Below are positions 30,279-39,181 of a stretch of DNA of 64,000 bases, in pieces (the first letter of the stretch is position 1; every line of letters starts with the position of its first letter). Position numbers and translations under genes: made by a program. The stretch lies in the NCBI GenBank assembly GCA_963811225.1, contig CAWEQO010000001.1, forward strand, positions 310,001 to 374,000, given 5' to 3'. The DNA comes from CAWEQO01 sp963811225. Its GTDB lineage: Bacteria > Chloroflexota > Anaerolineae > Anaerolineales > Anaerolineaceae. The notes below the pieces were generated by a model. The model was not told the DNA's origin. It saw only the letters and a program-made list of their open reading frames with translations, and ran no database searches.

Positions 30279-30500
30279 CGTTTAGGCTGAAAGTCCCCCT
30301 GAGCCTAAAAGCTGTTTCGGGCTGGTGCATGTTGAAAATCGAATTGCTCGTGACACCGCAGACCGGTTTGTCGGGGTGTACCCTCCTGAAGTATGGCCTT
30401 ACCCACTTAGAACCTGGAGCCACCCGAAGGCCGCGGGCTTCCCTCGTGCTTGCGCGCTGGTTCTGAATAAAGCGCGTCTTGCAGATCCATTATTCCCTTT
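30279..30500 (+). ncRNA. Possible structured RNA, 6S-like (tentative)
   Basis: No credible gene lies in 30279-30680. The sequence has AGTCCCCCTGAGCC at 30292 and CTTAGAACC about 114 nt later at 30406. From memory, E. coli 6S RNA has AGTCCCCTGAGCC and CTTGAACC ~100 nt apart. By hand, TTTCGGG-C-TGG near 30313 pairs with CCACCCGAA near 30421, enclosing an ACACC...GGTGT hairpin, with an unpaired stretch outside as in a 6S bubble. I could not draw a good closing stem and saw no clear promoter. The strand is uncertain. Confidence 0.22.
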
Positions 30501-30680
30501 TGTAAGGATCGAGCGCTTTGTTTCCCCCTCTTCAACCGCTCAATTCGTACACTATCATTAAAACAAATTTAGAATCTCTCACAATGGGGAAAAACCCTAT
30601 TCCTTAATCAGGAGACTCCCTATCCTGCCAATCATCTGCCTCAGCCCATATCCTTGCAATCGCCATTCACTTAAAATAGA

Positions 30681-30710
30681 AATCCGGATCTCAAAAATGA
30701 GGTCCGGATT
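30681..30710 (-). terminator. Terminator of the epimerase-NlpC/P60 pair
   Basis: Arms AATCCGGATCTCA/TGAGGTCCGGATT (one G-T pair), 4-nt loop, just after the NlpC/P60 stop. Confidence 0.75.
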
Positions 30711-30730
30711 TTCTCCTTCAAGTCTGGCGG

Positions 30731-31741
30731 TTAGCGCAAATAACTGGCAGCCCCAAAGAAATCCATCCGCAGATGCTCCACTTCCTGCACGTCGTCCACG
30801 TACACCCCGTTGTTCGCCCGTGAAGAATGCAGCAGCTTCCACCCGCCCAGGCTGACGCCCACGTGGTCGATGCAACTCTGGTTGTTCGGGTCGCCGAAGA
30901 ACAACAGGTCTCCCGGCTCGAAGGGCGGCTCGATCTTGGTTCCGGCGCGGTACTGCTGATCGGCATCTCGCGGCGTACGGATTCCCACCAGGCGGTGCAG
31001 CAGCTGCGCCAGGCCCGAGCAGTCGATCCCGTTGGCGCTGCAGCCCCCCCATAGATAGGGCACACCGATCAGGCGCAGGCCGTCTTTGACCATCGTCTGG
31101 CGTTTTTCCGCGGCCGTCTGTGGCAGAGCGTCTAAAGCGCGCAGCCGTTTGACCGGCATCCAGCCGCGCCGGTTGGCGATCACCTCAACCCAATCGCCTT
31201 GCGCGCCCACCACTGTCACGGCGCTGCCACCCAGCAAGCGCGTCAGTGTCTGGCTGCCGCGCTCGGGGCTGGTTCGCAGCCGGCTGACCGGTGCGACCAC
31301 CAGATGCGTCGGCGCGGGGACCGGCTCGTCCGTCAGGTATGGCCGGTACGCCCAGCCCATATAGCCATCCATCTGGCGCACGTTCACCCACTTGCCGCGC
31401 TCCTGCATGATCTCCAGCGGCCATCCGTAGAACAACTGGCTGTCCATCTCAGACAGCCAGGAAGGCTCGGCGTGCAAGTGGGTCAAGTTGGTCGCCACGC
31501 GCAGCACCAACGGGTCCGGCTGTCGCAGGGTCGTCACGCCGCTCAGGTCCAGCTGCAACTCCGGCAGACGTTCCAGGAACGCCTGCCGCATCACATCCAA
31601 CACCTCCTGGTCGAGCGCCCGCCCGGCCAGCATCACACAGTCAGCCTGTTGAGACTCCACGGTCACATCCAAAAGATGAATGCGTCGATCACGGTAGCGT
31701 TCTCGCAAATCCTTCAAAACGGTTTCGATGTTGTCGGTCAT
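30731..31741 (-). CDS. NlpC/P60 endopeptidase with two SH3-like domains (YkfC type)
   Basis: 336 aa. After an N-terminal ~70-residue domain come two SH3-like segments (~75-135 LHAEPSWLSEMDSQLFYGW; ~145-205 RLRTSPERGSQTL) and a C-terminal NlpC/P60 domain with Cys241 (NGIDCSGLAQ), His293 (IDHVGVSLG) and His305. The same architecture occurs in gamma-D-Glu-L-diamino-acid endopeptidases such as YkfC. It starts with a 4-nt overlap on the dipeptide epimerase gene, matching the ykfB-ykfC pairing of Bacillus. There is no signal peptide, so it should cut imported murein peptides in the cytoplasm, releasing L-Ala-D-Glu for the epimerase. Confidence 0.87.
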   Translation of the reverse strand: MTDNIETVLKDLRERYRDRRIHLLDVTVESQQADCVMLAGRALDQEVLDVMRQAFLERLPELQLDLSGVTTLRQPDPLVLRVATNLTHLHAEPSWLSEMDSQLFYGWPLEIMQERGKWVNVRQMDGYMGWAYRPYLTDEPVPAPTHLVVAPVSRLRTSPERGSQTLTRLLGGSAVTVVGAQGDWVEVIANRRGWMPVKRLRALDALPQTAAEKRQTMVKDGLRLIGVPYLWGGCSANGIDCSGLAQLLHRLVGIRTPRDADQQYRAGTKIEPPFEPGDLLFFGDPNNQSCIDHVGVSLGGWKLLHSSRANNGVYVDDVQEVEHLRMDFFGAASYLR

Positions 31742-32772
31742 TTCAATTCTCCAGATTCTCTCTTGATCGCCCCAATCCCCGGCCGGTTGGGGAGCGTGAC
31801 GAAGGCCTGCTCGTCGTACTGAACGCCTTCAAACGGGTCGTTTGTGATCAGGATCGGCGGATCCAGGTCGAGCCACTCGGCGTAGGCCATCAGGTGCGCC
31901 ATGGCGGTCACGCCAATCGAAGTCTCGATCATGCAGCCCAGCATGATCCGCAGCCCCAGCTCGTGCGCCCGCTTCAAGATCTCGACTGCGGGTGTCAGGC
32001 CACCCAGCTTCATCAGCTTTAAATTGATGCCCTGCACCCCGGCCGCCGCCAGGCGCTCCACGTCTTCCAGCGACTGCACCAACTCATCCGCCACGATCGG
32101 CGCCGGGCAAATTTCTTGCAGCCGCCCCATCTCCTCGATATTTTCACGCGGCAGCGGCTGCTCGATCAGCTCCAGGTTATAGCGCATCAGCGCCGGGATG
32201 TTCCGCACAGCCTCGGCATAGCTCCAACCGGCGTTGGCGTCTACCAACAGGCGCGCATCCGGGCGGGCTTCGCGGATGGCGCGGATACAGGCCTCATCAT
32301 CGTCGCTGCCCAGCTTGACCTTGATGATCGGATAACCGGCGATCTTCTTGGCCATGTTCGCCATGCCCTCAGGCGTATCGATGGCGATGGTGAAGGCGGT
32401 CTGTTTGGGCTGCGGCTTGGGTAAATCGAGCAGGGCGTACAGCGGCAGCCCCTGTTCGCGACCAATGCGATCGTACAGCGCCAGCTCCAGCGCCGAGCGC
32501 GCCGGGGCCGGGCCGTCTGTTCCCACCCAATCCGGGATGTCCAGCGGATCGTCCGGGAAGGGCCGGCTGCTCTCGGCCGCCCGCTGCCACCTGGCGATCA
32601 TCGCCGCCGGGTCAACCTGGTAATACGGCGGGATGGTGCCCTCCCCCCAACCCTGGTCGCCTTCCAGTCGCAGCCAGAAAGCCTGCCGGGTGTCGCTGAC
32701 CCCATAGGACAGCCGGAAGGGGTTGCGCAGGTGCAGCGTCAGCATCTCCCAGCTCAATCGAGGTGTTGCCAT
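31738..32772 (-). CDS. Dipeptide epimerase, L-Ala-D/L-Glu type (enolase superfamily)
   Basis: 344 aa, AAAGGAG upstream. The MLE-subgroup barrel residues are all in place: Lys151-x-Lys153 (IIKVKLG), metal ligands Asp178 (DANAGW), Glu204 (IEQP) and Asp229 (ADE), and catalytic Lys252 (NLKLMKLGG), plus the substrate loop GCMIETSIG. It epimerises L-Ala-D-Glu to L-Ala-L-Glu so ordinary peptidases can finish recycling. Coupled to the NlpC/P60 gene. Exact substrate preference (Ala-Glu or another dipeptide) cannot be read from sequence. Confidence 0.88.
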   Translation of the reverse strand: MATPRLSWEMLTLHLRNPFRLSYGVSDTRQAFWLRLEGDQGWGEGTIPPYYQVDPAAMIARWQRAAESSRPFPDDPLDIPDWVGTDGPAPARSALELALYDRIGREQGLPLYALLDLPKPQPKQTAFTIAIDTPEGMANMAKKIAGYPIIKVKLGSDDDEACIRAIREARPDARLLVDANAGWSYAEAVRNIPALMRYNLELIEQPLPRENIEEMGRLQEICPAPIVADELVQSLEDVERLAAAGVQGINLKLMKLGGLTPAVEILKRAHELGLRIMLGCMIETSIGVTAMAHLMAYAEWLDLDPPILITNDPFEGVQYDEQAFVTLPNRPGIGAIKRESGELK

Positions 32773-32819
32773 ACTGTTATCTCCTTTAATTACAATGAAA
32801 AGCGTAAGGACTTACGCGC

Positions 32820-33738
32820 TTACTCCTCTTCCTCCCCATACCGCAGCTTGAGATACGAGCGATACCGCTCGGGGCTAATCTGCCCCGCCTCGACTGCGTC
32901 GCGCACGGCGCAGTCGGGCTCGCTGCGATGGGTGCAGTTGCTAAAGTAGCACTGCGCCACAAACGGGCGAATCTCCGGGAAATAGCCGTCCAGCTCCTCC
33001 GGCTCGGTGTCCCACAGCGACAACACGCGCAGCCCGGGCAGGTCGGCCAGGTAACCGCCCCCCGCCAGTGGGAACAGCTCGCGCACCAGCGTGGTGTGCC
33101 GGCCCTTCGAGGTCGAACTCGCTGACTTCACGCACCTCCAGGCCCAGGTGCGGCTGGATCGCGTTCAGCAGGCTGGTCTTGCCCACGCCAGATGGACCGG
33201 CCAGGCCCGTCAGCTTGCCGCGCAAATGTTCATGCAGGGCGTCGATGCCCAGGCCGGTTTTGGTTGAGGTATAAAGGACCGGATATCCAATTGGCTCGTA
33301 CAGGGAAAAGATCTCTTGCGCCCGCTCCAGCCCAACCAGGTCGACCTTGTTTGCCACGATCAGCGGTGGGATGCCTTGCTTCTCACAGATCACCAAAAAG
33401 CGATCCAACATGCGCAGGTGCGGCTCCGGGTTGGCGCTGGCAAACACCAGGGCCATCTGGTCCGGGTTAGCCAGCAGCACTTGCTTGTACAGTCCGCGCG
33501 GCGTAGGCGCCATGCGGATCAGCGCCTTCTCGCGCGGCAGCACCTCTTCTACCATGCCGGTGCCGTCCTGCTGCAGGCTGATCATCACACGGTCGCCCGC
33601 TGCGATGACGTCCTCATCCCACGAGCCTTTCTTCAAACGGCCGCGCAATCGACAAACCACCGTTCCTTGTTCGGTCTCCACCGAATAAAACCCGGACTGC
33701 AAGCGGGTGACCAAACCGGGAACGCGTTCTTGGCTCAT
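32820..33738 (-). CDS. rsgA: Ribosome small-subunit GTPase RsgA, interrupted by a 1-nt frameshift
   Basis: Start ATG 33738 overlaps the PBP stop by 4 nt (ATGA). An OB-fold N-terminus is followed by the circularly permuted GTPase order: G4 NKVDLV, G1 GPSGVGKTSLLNAI, then G3 DLPGL. The C-terminal zinc module is CYFSNC-THRSEPDC. The frame breaks near 33105-33125: one extra base separates VREVSEF from KGRHTTLVRELFPL, and the rest is read in the next frame to 32820. Corrected length is ~305 aa. RsgA helps late 30S maturation. A broken rsgA could be tolerated but would slow growth; a sequencing error is equally possible. Confidence 0.83.
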
Positions 33739-35954
33739 CCTGAAGGCGTCTCCGTCATGGCCGGCTGCGGCGTATCCGTAACCAACGGCGTAGGCGTCTC
33801 GGTCACGTAGTAATCCGCTTCCCAAGGATACAGGCGGGTGGGCTTGCCGTCGTAATACAGCTCGACGATCCGCCGGAAGATGGGCGCTGCGACCTCCGAG
33901 CCCTCACCGCCGTTCTCGGCGATCACGGCGATGGCGATGTTGGGCTTATCGGTGCGGGTCGAGTTGGTGTACCCGGCAAACCAGGCGTGCGGGTCGTACG
34001 GCGGGTTCTCTGCCGTGCCGGTCTTGCCATACACCGGCACGTTCAGGCCCACGAAGGTGCGGTAAGCCGTGCCGCGCGGGTTGGAAACGACGCTGCGCAT
34101 GGCGTCTTGGATGATCTTCAAATTCTCTGCCGAGACCGGCAGCTTGCTGCGCTCTTCCGGCTTGAAGGTGTAGCTTTCGGTTCCGTCCGGCGAGACGATC
34201 TTCTCGACCACCTGCGGGCGGTAGAGCGTGCCGCCGTTGCCGACCGCGGCGATAAAGTTGGCGACCTGCAGCGGCGTCACCAGGGTTGCGCCCTGGCCGA
34301 TCGCCAGGCTGGTGGCGTCCAACTCGCTGGTCGGGTCGGGTATGTTGCCGGTATCCTCGGCCACCTGCTCGATGCCGGTCGACTTGCCCAGGCCAAAGCC
34401 ACGCGCCATCTCCGAGACGGCTTTGGGCAGGTTCTGGCGGTACAGGTCGAGGCCGATATGGTAGAAGTACGGGTTGCAGGAGCGCATGAGGCCTTCCGGC
34501 AAAGTCAGCGTGCCGCTGGGAGACACCTCATGGGCCACCGTCCAGTCTTCCAGGGTCACGCCGGGCAGCTCGGTGAAATAACCGCCGCATTCATAAACCG
34601 TGTCTTTGTTGTACAGGCCGCTCTGCAGGGCCGCCGCGGTGGTGATGATCTTGAACACTGAGCCGAGCGGGTAACCGCCCTGCGTGGCCCGGTTGAGGAA
34701 GGGTCGCTCGATCGAGCCGAACAGGCCGCCGGAATACTGCCAGTTGTAGTTGGTGACCTCGAACAGGTTGGGGTCGAAATCCGGTGAGGAAGCCATGGCC
34801 AGCACCCGCCCCGTGTCACGTTCCAGCACCACCGCCGCGCCGGTGAAACCGGTGAGGGCTCGCTGCACGCCTTCTTGAAAGTTGGCGTCCAGGGTTGTGT
34901 AGACCGCCTGGCTGGGCTGCGGGTCGGTCTGTGCCAATCGGGTAACCACCTCGCCGTTGGGCTTGATCACATACAGCGACGCGCCGCGCTGCCCCGAGAG
35001 GTAGCTTTCGCCCCACTTCTCCAAACCCGACATGCCCACCTTCTCGTCGATGCGGTAACCCTCGCGCTGGTATTCCTCGGCTTCCTCGGCCGGGATGGGC
35101 TGGACGTAGCCGGTGACGTGCGGGGCGATGCCTTCATCATAGTAGTAGCGTGAGCTGAAGGGGTACCAGATCAGGCCGCTGATGCCCGAGAGGGTGTCAT
35201 AGCGTTCCTGCACGTCCTGCGCCAGAGCCTCGCCCACCGGCACGTAGCCGGGGATGCCGCGCTGGTCTTCGTACAAAGCCCGGATCCAGGCCGCCGGCTT
35301 GCCGGTCAACCGTGACAGGTAAGTCAGCAGCGCCCCCTCCTGGTCATCTTCGATGGCCGAGGGGTCGACCCCCAGCGAGTAAGCGTCCGCCTGAGCGACC
35401 AGGGCCGTGCCGTCCTTGTCATAAATGTTGGCGCGGGCCGGAATCTTAATGTCCATCGCCAGCTTGTTGCCGCCGCGCAGCTCCGGCATAATCATGCCGT
35501 CTTCCCACTGCACGGTCCACTTGCCGTTATCCAGCAGCAGGTTCATCACCATATCGCGCTGCAGCTCGCCAATCAGCGAGGTGCTGAAGTTGACCCGGTA
35601 AGCCACCTGCGCGGTAGCCGGGTTGGTCAGTGAGGAAAGGATTTCGTAACTGAGAGATTTCAGGCTGAGGTTGACTGCCGTCTCCTGGTAGCGTTTCTGG
35701 AAGTCCTCCAGGCTGGTGGCGTCCTTGCTGACCGGGCCAAGCAGATCGTACATCCCGGCATAGTCCTCCCCCTTCCAGGCTTCCAGGAACGTCTGCGCGG
35801 TCTCGCGCACATCCGGCACGGACGTGACGTCGACCACCGGCGGATGGAGAGCCGCAGGCGCTGTGACGGTGGGAGCCTCGGCCTGTGGTGTAGCCACCGG
35901 CGCGCAGGCGGAGAGCAAGATCACTAACATTAAAATCCAGGGACGAAACTTCAT
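33735..35954 (-). CDS. Class B penicillin-binding protein (lipoprotein, NTF2-like plus transpeptidase)
   Basis: 739 aa, GAGG upstream. Lipoprotein signal MKFRPWILMLVILLSAC. An NTF2/MecA_N-like domain is at ~50-150 (ETAQTFLEAWKGEDYAGMYDLL), a dimerisation domain at ~165-330 (ARANIYDKDGTALV), and the transpeptidase at ~365-700 with SxxK (GSVFKI), SxN (RSCNPYF) and KTGT (YGKTGTAE). The layout is that of PBP2a/PBP3 D,D-transpeptidases, but anchored by a lipid instead of a helix. It cross-links peptidoglycan outside the membrane. The tail is Thr/Pro-rich. Translationally coupled to rsgA. Confidence 0.92.
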   Translation of the reverse strand: MKFRPWILMLVILLSACAPVATPQAEAPTVTAPAALHPPVVDVTSVPDVRETAQTFLEAWKGEDYAGMYDLLGPVSKDATSLEDFQKRYQETAVNLSLKSLSYEILSSLTNPATAQVAYRVNFSTSLIGELQRDMVMNLLLDNGKWTVQWEDGMIMPELRGGNKLAMDIKIPARANIYDKDGTALVAQADAYSLGVDPSAIEDDQEGALLTYLSRLTGKPAAWIRALYEDQRGIPGYVPVGEALAQDVQERYDTLSGISGLIWYPFSSRYYYDEGIAPHVTGYVQPIPAEEAEEYQREGYRIDEKVGMSGLEKWGESYLSGQRGASLYVIKPNGEVVTRLAQTDPQPSQAVYTTLDANFQEGVQRALTGFTGAAVVLERDTGRVLAMASSPDFDPNLFEVTNYNWQYSGGLFGSIERPFLNRATQGGYPLGSVFKIITTAAALQSGLYNKDTVYECGGYFTELPGVTLEDWTVAHEVSPSGTLTLPEGLMRSCNPYFYHIGLDLYRQNLPKAVSEMARGFGLGKSTGIEQVAEDTGNIPDPTSELDATSLAIGQGATLVTPLQVANFIAAVGNGGTLYRPQVVEKIVSPDGTESYTFKPEERSKLPVSAENLKIIQDAMRSVVSNPRGTAYRTFVGLNVPVYGKTGTAENPPYDPHAWFAGYTNSTRTDKPNIAIAVIAENGGEGSEVAAPIFRRIVELYYDGKPTRLYPWEADYYVTETPTPLVTDTPQPAMTETPSG

Positions 35955-36018
35955 TGCAATACCTCACAGACCAGCAAGAGCGTTATTTGCACACAGGGAT
36001 AAGGGGGCAGGAACGGTG

Positions 36019-36720
36019 TCATCCGTTGCGAGGGGGGTTCTCTTCATGGGACGTTTCAAGGTTTGCCAGCAGGATTGCCTCACACGCAGTGCACTTATAC
36101 CCTAAATTCTGCTCGCATGCCAGGGGTAAGTCTTGCTTGAGCGGTAAGCCAAACTTTTGCAGCAGGCAGGCCAGGTGACACAGCGGCAGCCCGACCACGT
36201 TGGAGTAGCAGCCTTCGATCCGGTCGACCGGGTGGAAAGCCTCGTTTTGAATGGCGTACCCACCCGCTTTATCGAACGGGTCGCCGCTGGCAATGTAGGT
36301 GCTCACTTCATCTTCAGCGTATGGACGCATGTGCACTTCGGTTACCGCCAGGATGGTTTCCAGCCGGTCTTTCTGGGGATCGTAAACGGCGATACCAGTG
36401 TACACCTGATGCCAGCGATCGCGCAACCGCTCCAACATGCGCCGCGCCTCAGCCGCATTCTCCGGCTTGCCCAGGATTTCGCCCTGGTAAGCAACCGTCG
36501 TATCCGCGGCGAGGATCAGCCGCCCGGCGGGCGCTTTCGGCGCCACTGCCTGGGCCTTGCTGCGGGCCAGCCGCATGACGTAACCGTCCGGCTGCTCGCC
36601 TGCCAGCGGCGTCTCATCGATATCCGCCGGGGCGACGCTAAAGCTATAGCCCAGCGTAGACAGCAGCGCCTTGCGCCGCGGCGAATTGGAAGCTAAAACC
36701 AGGGCTTCTTCTGTCATCAT
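36019..36720 (-). CDS. maf: Maf-family nucleoside-triphosphate pyrophosphatase
   Basis: 233 aa. N-terminal LASNSPRRKALLSTLGYSF (substrate loop), DETP, then AADTTVAYQGEILGKP with the catalytic Asp, the QVYTG motif and DPFDKAGGYAIQ, ending YSNVVGLPL. Hydrolyses non-canonical or modified NTPs (dTTP/UTP or m7GTP classes) in the cytoplasm. The ~30-residue C-terminal tail with CxxC (YKCTACE) extends past the usual end. It starts with ATG-ATG; a TAGAAT box ends 6 nt before the first ATG. Confidence 0.9.
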   Translation of the reverse strand: MMTEEALVLASNSPRRKALLSTLGYSFSVAPADIDETPLAGEQPDGYVMRLARSKAQAVAPKAPAGRLILAADTTVAYQGEILGKPENAAEARRMLERLRDRWHQVYTGIAVYDPQKDRLETILAVTEVHMRPYAEDEVSTYIASGDPFDKAGGYAIQNEAFHPVDRIEGCYSNVVGLPLCHLACLLQKFGLPLKQDLPLACEQNLGYKCTACEAILLANLETSHEENPPRNG

Positions 36721-36914
36721 GATGGGATTCTAACATGAAAGAGAAGCGTAGTTCTCCTCGTTTTTTAAGGTAACTCCCCTACCGCAGAAGGAGAAGCGGA
36801 ATTAAAATGTCTAGATCACTTCATCTTCAATGCGGTTCCGGAAAGCGCACCTACGCGCCGGGGGGCCTGCGGCGTACATCGCTTTTCATAAAACAACATA
36901 CCCAGGAGGTCACA
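36721..36914. other. Divergent intergenic region maf/xpt
   Basis: Holds the maf promoter at the left. The right half is a ~100-nt GC-rich xpt leader with a possible CCGG-GCGC stem (~36837-36862). I looked for the purine riboswitch core expected before xpt genes in Firmicutes and do not see it. Confidence 0.5.
36727..36735 (-). promoter_or_regulatory. Extended -10 promoter of maf (leaderless type)
   Basis: Minus strand TGT-TAGAAT, 6 nt, ATG. Confidence 0.6.
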
Positions 36915-37487
36915 ATGCAGGCATTAAAAGAACGCATCCAGCGGGACGGGAAGAATTTAGGCGGCGGAATTTTGAAGGTAGACGGCTTCATCAACCACCA
37001 GGTGGACCCCGCCTTAATGGAAGCCTGCGGGCAAGAGTTTGCTCGCCGCTTTTCGGATCTCGGCGTGACACGCGTGCTCACCGCTGAAATCTCCGGCATC
37101 GCCCCGGCGCTGATGACGGCTAAGTTCCTCAATGTGCCGGTCGTGTATGCCCGCAAGCATAAGCCGATCACCATGCCCGACACCGTCTACCTCACGATTG
37201 CCCCTTCCCATACTAAGGGCAACCAGACTGAGCTGATTATCTCCCCCGAATACCTGGCGCAGGGTGAGCGCGTCCTCATCATCGACGATTTCCTCGCCTC
37301 GGGCGCCACCATCCTGGGCCTGGTGCGCCTGACGCAGGCGGCCGGGGCGACCCTGGTGGGCATCGGCGCTCTGATCGAGAAGACTTTTGAAGGCGGGCGG
37401 GAAGCCTTGGAGTATCTCAACCTGCCGGTCGAATCGCTGGTCCGCATTGCCGAGATGAAGAACGGCGCCATCACCTTCGCCGACTGA
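36915..37487 (+). CDS. xpt: Xanthine phosphoribosyltransferase
   Basis: 190 aa from ATG 36915, selected because CCCAGGAGGTCACA precedes it and family members begin MQALKERI. GTLNHQ-like segment VDGFINHQVDP, PRPP motif VLIIDDFLASGAT, and the typical AEISGIAPAL and KHKPITMPD. Converts xanthine plus PRPP to XMP, which the adjacent guaA product aminates to GMP, so the pair forms a guanine-nucleotide salvage operon (3-nt gap). Confidence 0.95.
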   Translation: MQALKERIQRDGKNLGGGILKVDGFINHQVDPALMEACGQEFARRFSDLGVTRVLTAEISGIAPALMTAKFLNVPVVYARKHKPITMPDTVYLTIAPSHTKGNQTELIISPEYLAQGERVLIIDDFLASGATILGLVRLTQAAGATLVGIGALIEKTFEGGREALEYLNLPVESLVRIAEMKNGAITFAD

Positions 37488-37490
37488 GCC

Positions 37491-39047
37491 ATGGTTGATA
37501 CGATTGCGGTTCTCGATTTCGGTTCACAGTACTCGCAGCTGATCGCCCGGCGTGTGCGAGAGCTGCAGGTGTACTGCGAGCTCTTCCCCTGGGACGCTCC
37601 AGCCGAGCAGGTGCAAGCCCTGTCGCCTAAGGGCTATATCCTCTCCGGCGGGCCTACCTCGGTCTACGCGCCGGGCGCTCCCACCCTTCCTGAATTCGTG
37701 CTCGCCTCCGGCAAGCCCGTGTTGGGGATTTGCTACGGGATGCAGCTGCTGACCCATACCCTGGGTGGGCAGGTTGCCGCCTCTGCCAAGCGCGAGTATG
37801 GCCCCGCGCAGGTGGAGCCGGTGCAAGCCAACCCGCTGCTGCCGCCCGGCAGGCATGGCGTCTGGATGTCACACGGCGATCGTATCGAATCGCCGCCGCC
37901 CGGATACGTGGTCCTGGCCCGCAGCGACAACAGCCCGATCGCCATGATGGGCGACTTGCAGCGCAAGCGCTTCGGGGTGCAGTTCCACCCTGAGGTGCGC
38001 CACACCCCCGGCGGGCAGGAAATGCTGCGGCGCTTCGTGGTCGACATCTGCGCAGCCTCACCCGACTGGACGCCCGACTCCATCATTCAGCAAAGCGTGG
38101 AGCAGGTGCGTAAACAAGTGGGCCGGCAGCCCGTCCTGTCTGCGGTCAGCGGTGGCGTGGACTCGAGCGTGGCGACCGCCCTGGTGCACAAGGCCATCGG
38201 CGATCAGTTGGTGGCGGTGTTTGTGGACAACGGCCTGCTGCGCCAGGGTGAGCGCCCGCAGGTGGAGGCCGCTTTCCGCAAGAATCAGGGGGTGTCACTG
38301 GTGGTGGTCGACGCGGTCGACACCTTCATAAACGCCCTGCAAGGTGTGACCGAGCCGGAGGCCAAGCGCCGCATCATCGGTGAGACCTTCATCCGCATCT
38401 TTGAGCGCGAAGCCCGTCAGCTGGGCAGCCCGCCCTTCCTCGTGCAAGGGACCATCTATCCGGATGTGGTCGAATCCAGCGCGCCCGACCGCTCCAAGGC
38501 CAACCGCATCAAGACCCATCACAACGTCGGCGGCCTGCCGCAGGATCTGTCCTTCTCGCTGGTCGAGCCGCTGCGCTACCTGTTCAAAGATGAAGTGCGC
38601 TCTGTGGGCGAAGCGCTAGGGCTGCCGGTCGAGCTGGTCTGGCGCCAACCCTTCCCCGGGCCGGGGCTGGCGGTGCGCTGCCTGGGTGAGATCACACCCA
38701 CCCGCCTCGACACCCTGCGCGCCGCCGACGCCATCTTCACCGGCGAGCTGGCTGCCGCCGGACTGCTCGGTCAGCGCAAAATCGAGGGCCAAGACAGCAT
38801 CTCGCAGGCATTCGCCGTGCTGCTGCCCGTGCAGTCTGTGGGCGTAATGGGCGACGAGCGCACTTATCAAGAGGTGATCGCCCTGCGCGCCGTCACCACC
38901 GACGACTTCATGACCGCCGATTGGGCCCACCTGCCCGCCGGCCTGCTGACCCGGGTCGCCAACCGCATCGTCAATGAGGTCCACGGCGTCAACCGGGTGG
39001 TGTATGACGTCACCAGCAAACCGCCTGCAACTATTGAATGGGAATAA
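37491..39047 (+). CDS. guaA: GMP synthase (glutamine-hydrolysing)
   Basis: 518 aa. Class I glutamine amidotransferase domain with the Cys81 nucleophile (GICYGMQLL) and FHPEV; ATP pyrophosphatase domain with SGGVDSSVA; C-terminal dimerisation domain (RLDTLRAADAIF ... VYDVTSKPPATIEWE). Makes GMP from XMP, ATP and glutamine. Co-transcribed with xpt. Confidence 0.97.
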   Translation: MVDTIAVLDFGSQYSQLIARRVRELQVYCELFPWDAPAEQVQALSPKGYILSGGPTSVYAPGAPTLPEFVLASGKPVLGICYGMQLLTHTLGGQVAASAKREYGPAQVEPVQANPLLPPGRHGVWMSHGDRIESPPPGYVVLARSDNSPIAMMGDLQRKRFGVQFHPEVRHTPGGQEMLRRFVVDICAASPDWTPDSIIQQSVEQVRKQVGRQPVLSAVSGGVDSSVATALVHKAIGDQLVAVFVDNGLLRQGERPQVEAAFRKNQGVSLVVVDAVDTFINALQGVTEPEAKRRIIGETFIRIFEREARQLGSPPFLVQGTIYPDVVESSAPDRSKANRIKTHHNVGGLPQDLSFSLVEPLRYLFKDEVRSVGEALGLPVELVWRQPFPGPGLAVRCLGEITPTRLDTLRAADAIFTGELAAAGLLGQRKIEGQDSISQAFAVLLPVQSVGVMGDERTYQEVIALRAVTTDDFMTADWAHLPAGLLTRVANRIVNEVHGVNRVVYDVTSKPPATIEWE

Positions 39048-39083
39048 CGTATTTAAACATTAAACTGATATGATAAAGCTTAA

Positions 39084-39128
39084 GTGTGCTGTTGCGAGGC
39101 AGGCTGCTGACCTTCTGCAGCGGCACAC
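39084..39128 (+). terminator. Imperfect hairpin after guaA
   Basis: GTGTGC at 39084-39089 pairs with GCACAC at 39123-39128, with further CTG/CAG pairs inside; no strong T-tract. Confidence 0.4.
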
Positions 39129-39181
39129 GTTAAGTGCGGTTCAATAAAATTGATGTAAGATGCAAGTGAAGGGAGGGATCG

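Noticed and set aside
36740..36766. Terminator-like stem plus T6 upstream of xpt
   Set aside because: The stem is only 5 bp and no plus-strand transcript is evident to terminate.
36770..36914. Purine riboswitch before xpt
   Set aside because: The conserved TATA-box-like J1/2, J2/3 and kissing-loop sequences of the purine aptamer are absent; only an uncharacterised GC-rich leader is seen.
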